A stretch of 64,000 nucleotides of DNA from Mucilaginibacter achroorhodeus (GTDB lineage Bacteria; Bacteroidota; Bacteroidia; Sphingobacteriales; Sphingobacteriaceae). Positions within the stretch are counted from its first letter, which is position 1; each line of letters begins with the position of its first letter. Shown one piece after another: positions 42,955-52,024 of this stretch. Both the position numbers and the translations under genes were made by a program. The notes below the pieces were generated by a model. It saw only the letters and a list, made by a program, of their open reading frames with translations. It did no database searches and was not told the DNA's origin. The stretch covers positions 1,054,001 through 1,118,000 of the forward strand of contig NZ_VOEI01000001.1 of the NCBI RefSeq assembly GCF_007846095.1. Reading direction: 5' to 3'.

Positions 42955-43491
42955 ATGATACTCACTGACGAGCAAATGCGCTATCCTATCGGAAAATTTA
43001 CACCACCGGTTTCGTACACGGAACAGGATTACCGAAACTGGATCCACGAGATAGCAACTTTACCCGGCCGCGTACGTGAAGCGATATTAGGATTAACCTA
43101 CGAACAACTGGATACCCAATATCGCGCCGGCGGCTGGACACTACGACAGGTTGTACACCATTTGGCCGATAGCCACATGAATGCACTTTGCCGGTTTAAA
43201 CTTGCACTAACAGAAGAAAATCCTACAATAAAACCTTACGAAGAAGCGGCATGGGCCATTCAGCCTGATTACCGGCTGCCGGTTGAACCATCCTTAAAAA
43301 TACTTGAAGGTATTCATCAGCACCTGGTGGCGTTGTTTGAAAGTTTTACGGAAGATCAATGGAACCGCACTTTTGTTCACCCGGAGTCGGGCGCGGTAAT
43401 ACCGCTTAAACGCAACCTGGCTACTTATGCCTGGCATGGTAGCCATCACCTGGCACATCTTACGGAAACGGTGAAAAGAATAAAGCGTTAA
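42955..43491 (+). CDS. DinB-fold YfiT/BstA-like bacillithiol S-transferase
   Basis: 178 residues. MRYPIGKF start, GWTLRQVVHHLADSHMNA (His-x3-His... metal site) and the C-terminal YAWHGSHHLAHLTE supply three metal-binding His as in YfiT/BstA. Family members move bacillithiol onto electrophiles or act as metal-dependent hydrolases. This suggests that the cell uses bacillithiol (inference). The gene ends 4 bases into the convergent acyltransferase gene. Confidence 0.9.
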   Translation: MILTDEQMRYPIGKFTPPVSYTEQDYRNWIHEIATLPGRVREAILGLTYEQLDTQYRAGGWTLRQVVHHLADSHMNALCRFKLALTEENPTIKPYEEAAWAIQPDYRLPVEPSLKILEGIHQHLVALFESFTEDQWNRTFVHPESGAVIPLKRNLATYAWHGSHHLAHLTETVKRIKR

Positions 43492-44231
43492 GACTGGGTG
43501 CTCTCAACCTTCGCGCGTATGCGTTCTTCGGCCAGTTTAACCAGTTCATCAACTGTACCGGTGGTGGGTTCAATCGGCTCCAGCACTTCCCACGTCATGG
43601 AGATAAAAGTGTTCAATGGATACAGGCCGTAGCGGATCATTTTCCAGCTGTTAGAGATAGCCACCGGTACTAACAGGGCATTGGGGCATTTTTTTAGCAG
43701 CGTAGCAATACCTGCAGATTGGAACGTTTTTACATGGCCATCTTGTGATCGTGTTCCTTCAGGAAATATCATGGCCCCCCAGTTGTTCTCTTTCATTCGG
43801 GTGCCAAACTTAGACAACTCCATAATAGAACCGCGAGGATCTTTACGATCGATGTTGGCACCACCGCCATGGCGCAGGTTAAATGATATAGAGGGTATGC
43901 CTTTTGCCAGCTCTACCTTTGAAATAAATTTGGCGTGATACTTCCGCAGAAAAAATATCATCGGTGGTATATCAAGCAAACTTTGGTGATTGGCCAAAAA
44001 TATAATGGGCCGGCCAACCGGTAAATTCTGATTGTTTATAAAGTGCACTGTATTACCAGCAAAGTATACAGCAGCAACCAGGAAAAAGTTAAGGACATCC
44101 ACGCAACGCTTATGTGCCGAATAGCCGCCTGCTTTAAGGCAAATCCATTGCAAAGGATGGAAGATCAGTAATGACAGGAAAAACACGCCTATGGCAATAG
44201 GCGAAAGGATATATCCTAAAAACTTTCTCAT
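43488..44231 (-). CDS. plsC: 1-acyl-sn-glycerol-3-phosphate acyltransferase
   Basis: 247 residues. Membrane helices about 5-30 and 50-68. The catalytic motif NHQSLLD (HX4D, about 85-92) and FPEGTRSQDG (about 157-166) define the PlsC family; it makes phosphatidic acid from lysophosphatidic acid. Convergent overlap of 4 bases with the BstA-like gene. Confidence 0.93.
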   Translation of the reverse strand: MRKFLGYILSPIAIGVFFLSLLIFHPLQWICLKAGGYSAHKRCVDVLNFFLVAAVYFAGNTVHFINNQNLPVGRPIIFLANHQSLLDIPPMIFFLRKYHAKFISKVELAKGIPSISFNLRHGGGANIDRKDPRGSIMELSKFGTRMKENNWGAMIFPEGTRSQDGHVKTFQSAGIATLLKKCPNALLVPVAISNSWKMIRYGLYPLNTFISMTWEVLEPIEPTTGTVDELVKLAEERIRAKVESTQS

Positions 44232-44280
44232 ATTGAACTTACAAATTTAAGTTTTTTTGAGAAATGGGTAAGTGTTTCAG

Positions 44281-44841
44281 TTATAAAGTGTTTTCAAGTT
44301 GCATCAGCTTTACCTTAAGTATTGCTGCAACTGCAAGGCAATCGGTTATTTCGCCGTTGCAAACCATGCCATAAACCTCATCAAAAGGCACTTTGTTCAC
44401 TATTAACTCTTCGGTATCTTCCGGTTCAGCTTCAAATTGCTGAAGGCCCTTTGCCACGTAAAGGATGCACAATTCGTCGGTTACAGAATTGGAAAGGTGC
44501 ATGCGTTGGATCTCTTTCCATTCTGCTGCTTTTAAGCCGGTCTCTTCTAACAATTCTCGCTTGGCAGATTCTAAAGGATCGATACCGAGCGGTCCGCCAC
44601 CTTCGGGTATCTCCCAACTGTATTGGTTTAAAGTAAAACGGTACTGGCCTACCAGATAGGTATTCATCTCATCATCTAAAGGCAATATACCAATGGCGAC
44701 GTTTTTATAATGCACTTTTCCGTAGATGCCGGGGTTGCCTGATGGATTGATCACCTGGTACTCGGTCAAATTAATCCAGGGATTATCATATACCGGTTTT
44801 TCAGATACTATCTTCCAGGGATTATGCGTAGGGTGTTCCAT
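44281..44841 (-). CDS. NUDIX hydrolase, ADP-ribose pyrophosphatase type
   Basis: 186 residues. The Nudix box GIDPLESAKRELLEETGL (GX5EX7REUXEEXGU pattern) lies about 80-100; the EIPEGGGP segment and length match ADP-ribose pyrophosphatases. It starts with the stop of the upstream GH43 gene by 1-base overlap, so translation may be coupled. Confidence 0.92.
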   Translation of the reverse strand: MEHPTHNPWKIVSEKPVYDNPWINLTEYQVINPSGNPGIYGKVHYKNVAIGILPLDDEMNTYLVGQYRFTLNQYSWEIPEGGGPLGIDPLESAKRELLEETGLKAAEWKEIQRMHLSNSVTDELCILYVAKGLQQFEAEPEDTEELIVNKVPFDEVYGMVCNGEITDCLAVAAILKVKLMQLENTL

Positions 44842-45815
44842 TACTTTATTTTGTTCGCCGTTACCCCTTCAAATGTCATCTTCACCGGCTTAATGAGACC
44901 GTTCTTATCAAAGATCATTTTATCTATACAGGTTACGCGGTGATTACCGTCCGTTTCGCCCAGCGGGCGGCGATGGTAAACAATGTACCATTCATCTTTG
45001 CCTGGTACTTGTATCACTGAGTGGTGACCTGCACCGGTTGCAATGGCAGCATCCTGTTGTAGTATAGTACCCACTTTTTCAAACGGACCATTTACGCTAT
45101 TGCCAACGGCGTAAGCCACTTTATAATCAGGGCCGGTCCAGCCGCCTTCGCTCCACATAAAGTAATATTTGCCTTTGCGTATAAACATGATGGGGCCTTC
45201 AACGTAACCTTTTGGCGTCATCTCACGGTAGGTTGTACCGTCAGCAAAAGGCACCAAACCAGTAAAATCGCTTTTAAGTTTGGCGATGTTGCAATGGCCC
45301 CATCCACCATAAATGATGTAATACTGCCCGTCTTTATCTTTAAATACAAACTGGTCTATTGGTTGCGCGCCATTCACAATCTTATCTATCAAAGGCTTGC
45401 CAAGCAGGTCTTTAAACGGCCCTTCGGGTTTATCGGCAACAGCTACGCCAATACCGCCCCGCTCATTATTATTCTGGATATCGTTAGCTCCAAAAAAGAA
45501 ATAGTATTTGTCACCTTTCTTTACGATAGCAGGGGCCCACATTGCGCGTTTGGCCCACTTTACATTTGATGAATCGAGCACGTTTTCATGTTTTGTCCAG
45601 TTTACCAAGTCTGGTGACGAAAAGGCATCAAAATGCACCTGCTTGTTATAAGGCGCAGAATAGGTTGGATAAACCCAATACTCTTTACCAAATATAGCAG
45701 CCTCCGGGTCGGCATACCACCCCTCGGCTATCGGGTTGCCTGATGTTTTCTTTTGTGCCAAACCTTGTTGCGCAAAGCTGACAACTGCCAAAAAACCTAA
45801 TAATATTTTTTTCAT
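44841..45815 (-). CDS. Glycoside hydrolase family 43
   Basis: 324 residues. Signal peptide about 1-21. Five-bladed propeller enzyme: WYADPEAAIF (catalytic Asp), KWAKRAMWAPAIVKKG (pKa-modulating Asp/Glu region) and KGYVEGPIMF (catalytic Glu). GH43 enzymes act on arabinan, xylan or galactan side chains in the periplasm or outside. It could feed the xylose operon. Confidence 0.92.
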   Translation of the reverse strand: MKKILLGFLAVVSFAQQGLAQKKTSGNPIAEGWYADPEAAIFGKEYWVYPTYSAPYNKQVHFDAFSSPDLVNWTKHENVLDSSNVKWAKRAMWAPAIVKKGDKYYFFFGANDIQNNNERGGIGVAVADKPEGPFKDLLGKPLIDKIVNGAQPIDQFVFKDKDGQYYIIYGGWGHCNIAKLKSDFTGLVPFADGTTYREMTPKGYVEGPIMFIRKGKYYFMWSEGGWTGPDYKVAYAVGNSVNGPFEKVGTILQQDAAIATGAGHHSVIQVPGKDEWYIVYHRRPLGETDGNHRVTCIDKMIFDKNGLIKPVKMTFEGVTANKIK

Positions 45816-45819
45816 AAGT

Positions 45820-46554
45820 CTATCTTATTAACGCCACTATGTAGCCTATAACTTCTTTTATATAAATGTTCCAGCTGGCCATTGCTTCTGCGCTTGGGAT
45901 AACTGTGCCGGTGTCAAAATTTTCCGCTTCTAAATAGTTGCAGGGATATGGTAAAACTTCCAACCCGTTTTTCTCAAATAATAGCTGCGCCCTGCGCATA
46001 TGATAAGCTGAAGTGACCAATACATATGGCGGCTTCAGCTTAGCACGCAAAAGCAGTTCCTTACTAAATTTCGCGTTCTCCTCAGTGTTGCGGGCTTTAT
46101 TATCCAAAAGTATTAAACTATCCGGCACTCCCCACAAATGCAACGCATCCTTTACAAACGCCGCTTCAGTGAACTTACTTTGACGAAGTTTGCCGTTACC
46201 TCCGGTAAAAAGAATATGCTTTGCTGTACCTTCTTTAAATAACTTTACAGCACTATTGTACCTTGGTGAAGCACCGTTGAAATAACCGTTTCCATTCTCA
46301 TCTTCAGATACGAAACCACCCAATAAAATCACCGAGCTATATTGTTTACCCTTAATATTTGCTGACTTAACATCCCACAAGCGCCCGAAGGTGTCTACGG
46401 TTAACCGTACAGAGAAAAAATAAAAAACTGCGATTCCGGCAACAAGCAGTCTCTGCTTATATTTTTTTGAAAAAGCTGCATAAACAAGTAATACAAATGC
46501 CCAAAACACCGGCATTGCAAACAGAAATAGCACCTTAGACAGGATGAAGTACAT
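45820..46554 (-). CDS. YdcF-family (DUF218) membrane protein
   Basis: 244 residues. Two N-terminal membrane helices (about 5-25, 35-52) and a DUF218 domain with SVILLGGFVSEDENG, HILFTGGNGKLRQ and YVLVTSAYHMRRAQLLF. Family includes SanA/ElyC-like proteins involved in envelope polymer handling. It follows GH43 on the same strand by 4 bases. Confidence 0.9.
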   Translation of the reverse strand: MYFILSKVLFLFAMPVFWAFVLLVYAAFSKKYKQRLLVAGIAVFYFFSVRLTVDTFGRLWDVKSANIKGKQYSSVILLGGFVSEDENGNGYFNGASPRYNSAVKLFKEGTAKHILFTGGNGKLRQSKFTEAAFVKDALHLWGVPDSLILLDNKARNTEENAKFSKELLLRAKLKPPYVLVTSAYHMRRAQLLFEKNGLEVLPYPCNYLEAENFDTGTVIPSAEAMASWNIYIKEVIGYIVALIR

Positions 46555-46699
46555 GAAAGCGCAAATTAAGACTTTTGGAGGATAATACTATATATGACAG
46601 CCTGTGTGAATAATACATTTGTATTATAATTAATCATTGGTTGCCCATATATAATCTCAATTTAATATTCACTTTCTATTTTGATTATATTTAGAAAGG

Positions 46700-47386
46700 A
46701 TGTTAAACATGAACAGTATACGCATTGCCATAGTAGATGACAAAAAGCTACTAAGGGAAGCCCTTATAAGCAACATTTCCAATTATGCGGAAATTGAGAT
46801 CATTCTGCAGGCAGTTGATGGCATGGACTTCTTAGATCAAATTGCGGCGCTTGCAGAGCAGGAGCGCCCTCAAATAGTTCTGATGGATATTGAGATGCCA
46901 ATTATGGATGGTATTGAGGCTGTAACACTTGCTAAAGAAAAATATCCGGGTATTCAATTTTTAATGCTTACCGTTTTTGATGATGATGACAAACTTTTTG
47001 ATGCTATTAAAGCGGGCGCAGACGGCTACTTACTAAAAGACGAAAAGATATCAAACATTGTAAAAGCCATTGTGGAAGTAGTTTACGAGGGCGGTGTTCC
47101 CATGTCGCCACGGATAGCACGTAAAGCATTGGCCCTGCTGCGAAATAAAGCCGATATCATAGAGCAATTTAAGCCTGATGCCGATAACGATCACCTGCTA
47201 TCCAACCGGGAAATGGAAATATTGAACAGGATTGTAGATGGGCTGAATTACCAGGAAATTGGCGAGCGGTTATTTATCAGCCCGCATACCGTGCGCAAGC
47301 ATATAGCCAACATTTATGATAAGCTGCACGTATCAAATAAAGCATCGGCTATTAAGGTAGCCACGCAGAAAAGATGGTTCAACTAA
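46700..47386 (+). CDS. NarL/LuxR-type response regulator
   Basis: 228 residues. ATG at 46700 with GAAAGG upstream; ATG at 46709 is possible. Receiver domain with IAIVDDKKLL (acidic pair), IVLMDIEMPIMDGIE (phospho-Asp), and YLLKDEKI. The C-terminal HTH_LuxR (about 160-225) has LSNREMEILNRIVDG and YQEIGERLFISPHTVRKHIANIYDKL (ends quoted). No kinase gene next to it. Confidence 0.94.
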   Translation: MLNMNSIRIAIVDDKKLLREALISNISNYAEIEIILQAVDGMDFLDQIAALAEQERPQIVLMDIEMPIMDGIEAVTLAKEKYPGIQFLMLTVFDDDDKLFDAIKAGADGYLLKDEKISNIVKAIVEVVYEGGVPMSPRIARKALALLRNKADIIEQFKPDADNDHLLSNREMEILNRIVDGLNYQEIGERLFISPHTVRKHIANIYDKLHVSNKASAIKVATQKRWFN

Positions 47387-47507
47387 TCATTTGATCCTCG
47401 CGATCAAGAACGTATGATCTTCGGCCTTTAGAGCCGCAATATAGGCAGGGGATTGTACAGTCGTCCCCGATAGCTATCAGGGCTCCTCGTAACGGAGAAA
47501 ACGAAAA

Positions 47508-47533
47508 AGCCGCAACTCTTTCAAATTGCGGCT
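47508..47533. terminator. Bidirectional terminator with neighbouring repeat
   Basis: AGCCGCAA (47508-47515) and TTGCGGCT (47526-47533), a perfect 8-bp stem. Just before it, CCCCGATAGCTATCAGGG (47465-47482) is a near-perfect palindrome, another repeat-like element. Confidence 0.8.
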
Positions 47534-47555
47534 CTGGCACATTGGTAAATCCAAC

Positions 47556-48194
47556 TTATATCTTCACGTTTTCCATGCCGTATTGTTTCAGCACATCGGC
47601 AGGCACACCTGTCCACTTGTTAGGGGCATTACCTACATAGCCTATATCTTTAGTACCCATCTCACTGCTCCAGAAACCGGATGCCGTAAGATCACGCATT
47701 AAATTAAAAAACTTAACGCCTTGCGCCATTTCTGCTTTGGCGGTGTAAGGGTAAGCTATTTGATCAAGTAACTCGGTTTGTTGTTTACTACTGCATTTGA
47801 TAAATGGATTGCCATAGTTGTTAAGGCAATAAATATCTATCCATTTAAGGCCGCCGCGCATTGGTAATTTATGTGACGGGATGTCCTTCACAATAAATTC
47901 AATAAACTCAGGCACTTTAGCATCTGATGCACTGCCGGAGTGTTCGTCCTTAGGTATAATGATATCGGCAAGTACCGTAATGGTAGCCATCTCATGCTCA
48001 TCAAAGTATTTTTCGGCCTTTAATTTATTTTCTCTCTCAACCTCTTCGGGCTGGCGGCCGGGTATCGCTTCTGTTTTACCTGCAGCAGCGGTTTCAGGTG
48101 CTTTATTATCGCCGGTTTTACAGCCAACACCAACTAAAAAGCCGGTTGTAAGCGTTCCTAAACCTATCGCTTTAAGGGAATCTCTTCTGTTCAT
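47556..48194 (-). CDS. Gluconate 2-dehydrogenase subunit 3-like protein
   Basis: 212 residues. Twin-Arg signal (NRRDSLKAIG) with a Cys near the signal end (GVGC, about residue 25), which suggests export and lipidation. The rest is the DUF1483/GluD-subunit-3 pattern: ATITVLADIIIPKDEHSGSA. It lies 5 bases after the GMC gene and forms the small subunit of that oxidoreductase. Confidence 0.92.
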   Translation of the reverse strand: MNRRDSLKAIGLGTLTTGFLVGVGCKTGDNKAPETAAAGKTEAIPGRQPEEVERENKLKAEKYFDEHEMATITVLADIIIPKDEHSGSASDAKVPEFIEFIVKDIPSHKLPMRGGLKWIDIYCLNNYGNPFIKCSSKQQTELLDQIAYPYTAKAEMAQGVKFFNLMRDLTASGFWSSEMGTKDIGYVGNAPNKWTGVPADVLKQYGMENVKI

Positions 48195-48199
48195 GGCGC

Positions 48200-49936
48200 T
48201 TATACGTTTAGTTTTTTACGTTGTGATAAAATATATTCTGCAGTACGCATGCTCAATGCCAGGATGGTCCAGGTAGCATTTTTGTCGCCTTGCTGAACAA
48301 ACGGAGCGGCATCAACCACAAACAGGTTATCGCAATCATGCGCCTGGCAATATTTGTTAAGTGCCGATTTTTTTGGATCATCACCCATACGCACGGTACC
48401 TACTTCATGGATGATCTTACCCGGAGCCTCTAAACCGTAATTGGTTTCAGGGCCCTGCATTTTGCCATAAATAGCACCCATGTTATGCAGCACTTCTTCA
48501 AATGTTTCCTGCATGTGCTTGGCCTGGTTTATCTCGTCATTTGTCCATTTATAATGGAATCGCAGTACCGGGATACCGTATTTATCAACTACACCATCCG
48601 GGTCTATCTCGCAATAATTATCGGCACGGGCAATTGCAGTGCCGCGGCCTGCCATACCAACCTGTGTACCATAGAAACGGCGATAATCGTCTTTTAAGCC
48701 AACACCGTAACCGCCGCCTGCTTTTTTCTTGCCATCGCGGCCCGGAACCGCACCGTTCATATCCTGTATACCGCCGCCGAAACCGTACGATGGCATGTGC
48801 ATACCACCACCGTACTCGATGTGGTAGCCACGCGGGAAATTCAGTTTCTTGTTATCTAACCACCATGGCGAGTAAATGTGCACGCTGCCTACGCCATCTT
48901 CGTTGTAGCGTTTACGGTCCATCAGCTGCGGAAGGAAACCTCCTGCGCCGGAGCCTGTACTATCATGGATATATTTACCAACTACACCACTGCTATTGGC
49001 TAAGCCACCCGGGTGAGCCGATGATTTTGAGTTGAGTAACAAGCGGGCAGATTCACCTGCACTTGCACCCAGGATAACTATCTTGGCGTTAACCTGGTAT
49101 TCCTGCATATCCTCGCGGTTAACGTATGATACACCAGTTGCTTTGCCTTCTTTATCTGTCAGCACCTCGCGCACCATGGCGTTGGTGATCAGTTTTAAAT
49201 TACCTGTTTTTAACGCAGGGATAACCAAACATGATGATGCTGAGAAGTCGCCATATACTTTACAGCTACGACCACACTGACCGCAGAAGAAACAGGCACC
49301 GCGGTCTTTATTATCTTTAAGTGCCTCTGTTAAAACAGAACCACGACCGGTGATCACTTTTACACCGGCTTTGGTAGCACCTTGTTTAATGAACAGCTCA
49401 TTTAAGCGTGGCTTTGGCGGAGGAAGGAAGATACCATCCGGCTCACTCTCTATATTTTCAACCGTACCATAAACGCCTATCATGCGGTCAACCTTATCAT
49501 AAAAGGGCTTAAGGTCATTATAGGTAATAGGCCAGGGATCGGTTAAACCATCTTTCGGTTTAAAATCTTCCGGCCCCATACGTAATGATATACGGCCCCA
49601 GTGATTTGTGCGGCCGCCCAGCATGCGCGCGCGGAACCATTCAAATTCGGTACCATCTTTAGTGGTATAAGGCTCACCATCAAGCTGCCAGCCACCGTAA
49701 GCGGCATCAAAATCGCCAAAGGGGCGTGTTGTACCGGCTCCGCGGCGGGCAGATTCCCATGCCCATTTTAATTGTTGCGAATCTGTTTTGGGGTCAAAAT
49801 AGGCACCGGCCTCAAGCATCAGTACCTTTAAACCGGAATGCGCCAGTACATAGCCGGCCATACCACCACCAGCACCCGAGCCTACAACTATAGCGTCGTA
49901 AACGGTACCGGTCTTTTTAATTTGGATATCTTCCAT
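48200..49936 (-). CDS. GMC-family oxidoreductase (large subunit)
   Basis: 578 residues. N-terminal FAD motif IVVGSGAGGGMAGYVLAHSG and the GMC block RMLGGRTNHWGRIS; C-terminal NLFVVDAAPFVQQGDKNATW contains the catalytic His-free end typical of this group. Four Cys (CFFCGQCGRSC) lie around residue 218, a possible metal cluster-like motif. With the small subunit it should oxidise a sugar or sugar alcohol in the periplasm, as in fructose or 3-keto-glucoside forming dehydrogenases. Confidence 0.93.
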   Translation of the reverse strand: MEDIQIKKTGTVYDAIVVGSGAGGGMAGYVLAHSGLKVLMLEAGAYFDPKTDSQQLKWAWESARRGAGTTRPFGDFDAAYGGWQLDGEPYTTKDGTEFEWFRARMLGGRTNHWGRISLRMGPEDFKPKDGLTDPWPITYNDLKPFYDKVDRMIGVYGTVENIESEPDGIFLPPPKPRLNELFIKQGATKAGVKVITGRGSVLTEALKDNKDRGACFFCGQCGRSCKVYGDFSASSCLVIPALKTGNLKLITNAMVREVLTDKEGKATGVSYVNREDMQEYQVNAKIVILGASAGESARLLLNSKSSAHPGGLANSSGVVGKYIHDSTGSGAGGFLPQLMDRKRYNEDGVGSVHIYSPWWLDNKKLNFPRGYHIEYGGGMHMPSYGFGGGIQDMNGAVPGRDGKKKAGGGYGVGLKDDYRRFYGTQVGMAGRGTAIARADNYCEIDPDGVVDKYGIPVLRFHYKWTNDEINQAKHMQETFEEVLHNMGAIYGKMQGPETNYGLEAPGKIIHEVGTVRMGDDPKKSALNKYCQAHDCDNLFVVDAAPFVQQGDKNATWTILALSMRTAEYILSQRKKLNV

Positions 49937-49968
49937 CTATAAAGAGAAACTATAATTTAAGATAGTAA

Positions 49969-50640
49969 TTATAATTGTTTTAATTTGATGTTTTTGTAAG
50001 CCACAACAGCGCCGTGCGATTGCAATGCAATATGGCCTTTAGGGTATTTAGCAAAATCTTTCCAGGTTTTAAACTTGCTGTTGTTCAGCAATTCGGTCCA
50101 CTCCGGGCTGCCCATCTGTACGTTAATCACCTCTTTGCCGTTTAGCCAAAAGGTAAGATGACCATTATCCTTACGAATTTTTGCAGCGTTCCACTGGCCT
50201 GCAGGTTTTGCAGCATTAGCTGGGGCGGCTTTCATATCATATAATGAACCGGCAAGGTGATTTGCCTTTTTATTGTCTGATGCTTTAACATTATCAAGCA
50301 CCTGCATTTCTATACCCGAAAGGTAAGTAGCACCCAAAGCCGGATCTTCATGCACGCCGAAAATGATACCGCTATTACCGCCTTCAGCAATTTTCCAATC
50401 TAAAGAAAGTTCGTAATTTTCGTACTCACCATCGGTAACCAGGTCGGCTTGGTCTGGGGCCTTAGGGTCTAATTGCAAAGCGCCGTCAACCACGCTCCAG
50501 GGGCCTGCGTCTTGTTTAAGATAGGCATGCCAGCCATTGGTGGTTTTGCCATCAAACAGGTTTTGCACTTTTTTTGATTGGGCAAATGAAGCATACTGTA
50601 ACGCCGCCACAGCAAGAGTGCTTAAGATCAATTTTTTCAT
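49969..50640 (-). CDS. DUF1080 (3-keto-disaccharide hydrolase) protein
   Basis: 223 residues from ATG at 50640; the longer GTG form (50745) has no signal-like start. Signal peptide about 1-20, then LFDGKTTNGWHAYLKQDAGPW (ends quoted), EYENYELSLDWKIAEGGNSGIIF and HLAGSLYDM, the pattern of PF06439. Some members cleave 3-keto-glycosides. It is 32 bases from the GMC gene on the same strand, which supports a shared pathway. Confidence 0.9.
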   Translation of the reverse strand: MKKLILSTLAVAALQYASFAQSKKVQNLFDGKTTNGWHAYLKQDAGPWSVVDGALQLDPKAPDQADLVTDGEYENYELSLDWKIAEGGNSGIIFGVHEDPALGATYLSGIEMQVLDNVKASDNKKANHLAGSLYDMKAAPANAAKPAGQWNAAKIRKDNGHLTFWLNGKEVINVQMGSPEWTELLNNSKFKTWKDFAKYPKGHIALQSHGAVVAYKNIKLKQL

Positions 50641-50853
50641 ATTAATGCAGATTTCAGCAATACTGTAACGGTACCGCCGGTTTAATTTAGTGCTGGTAAA
50701 TCTAACATTTATTTTGTTGGATGATGTTATAACGCAGATTGTCAATCAAAATTTTTACAGTTTAGATTTTGTCTAAATGCTCGTCTGCTTCATCAAAATA
50801 TGGGTTGTTTTTGCAGTTCTAAAAACCGCAAACCTCCTGTGGCAAACTAAATT

Positions 50854-51858
50854 TTACTTGCTGAAAAGGAAATTCAAACCTGATGCAATACCCAGTTGCA
50901 TATAGAAATAATGATCCTGGAAATAGATGTTATAATCATCCTGACCGCGATAGCCGGCGCCAACCACAAAGGCAGCGTTATGCATAAAAGGAAACTGGTA
51001 GTAGTATTTTAAACTGGCGTTAAGGCGCCTGCCCAGGTCGGTAGCACTGTATGGTGTTTTACCGGCTATGTAGGTAAAATCAAATTGCAGGCGCTGCCAG
51101 TTTTTAAAATCAGACTTGCTTGGTTCAATATCGTCCTGGTAACGTTTAGCAAGGTTATAAATATATGTGCCATTAACGCGCACAAACCCATAATTGCCGG
51201 GCAAACCTAATGAAGCCCCGCCGCCGTTGCTGCTGAATAATGAGCGGTGCAGCTCAACACCAAGCGTTCCAAACTGGCTTAAGATGGTGTTGGGTCTGTC
51301 TATGCGTTTACCAAGCGTATAATTTAGCTGCATAAAATCAGTGCTGAATTTACCGCTATCAACATTCAGTCTACCATCGGGCTCTAATGAAGGCCCGCGG
51401 ATCCCGTTTGAGTGATGGGTATATGATGCTGACAGATATTGCGGATGGTAGGCGTCATCATTTAAGCGGTAATACAAATTGGCGCTCGGCATGTAGCTTG
51501 GCGATTTTACAGGATTGCCATATTGTTTAAGCAGCCTCACCTTTACCCTTGCCGAAACATCAAAGAAGAAACGGGAACGCGGTGAGTTCAATAAAACAAA
51601 ATGCGTGTTAATATCGCCCACCAACAGCGTTTTATGCGGTTGGAAAAACTCTTGCCCAAAGAATGCAGGAGCAAGGTTTTGTGTATATATCTTATTGAAA
51701 TCGCGGTTGATGATGCGGCGGGCAATCTTACTGCTGTCTATCTTGCTATTTACGATACCGGTGTCAATACCTTCAGCTTTTGCACCCATGGAAAATGCGA
51801 AAGAGGCAGTAAAGGTTGTCGCAATAAAAAATAAACAGAATAGTAAAGTTTTACGCAT
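50854..51858 (-). CDS. Outer-membrane protein, phospholipase A1-like
   Basis: 334 residues. Signal peptide about 1-24. A beta-barrel of alternating aromatic strands follows, ending in a C-terminal aromatic-rich strand (LNFLFSK). YTHHSNG (His148, Ser150, Asn151, Gly152) matches the His-x-Ser-Asn-Gly active-site pattern of outer-membrane phospholipase A (PldA). The third member (Asn in the next strand) is not certain. Could also be a porin-like protein of unknown role. Confidence 0.8.
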   Translation of the reverse strand: MRKTLLFCLFFIATTFTASFAFSMGAKAEGIDTGIVNSKIDSSKIARRIINRDFNKIYTQNLAPAFFGQEFFQPHKTLLVGDINTHFVLLNSPRSRFFFDVSARVKVRLLKQYGNPVKSPSYMPSANLYYRLNDDAYHPQYLSASYTHHSNGIRGPSLEPDGRLNVDSGKFSTDFMQLNYTLGKRIDRPNTILSQFGTLGVELHRSLFSSNGGGASLGLPGNYGFVRVNGTYIYNLAKRYQDDIEPSKSDFKNWQRLQFDFTYIAGKTPYSATDLGRRLNASLKYYYQFPFMHNAAFVVGAGYRGQDDYNIYFQDHYFYMQLGIASGLNFLFSK

Positions 51859-52024
51859 AGCAATTGATCATCAACACAAATAAACTTAGCCGTTAATTGT
51901 TTGCATGGTTGGTAAGTGAAATTAAAAACCAACAGCCAAATCTAATTTATACTTTAACATTGCAAAGTAAAAACGCCTTGGTGGGCATTTTTTAGTACCT
52001 TGCACACACACGTTTAACAATAGA

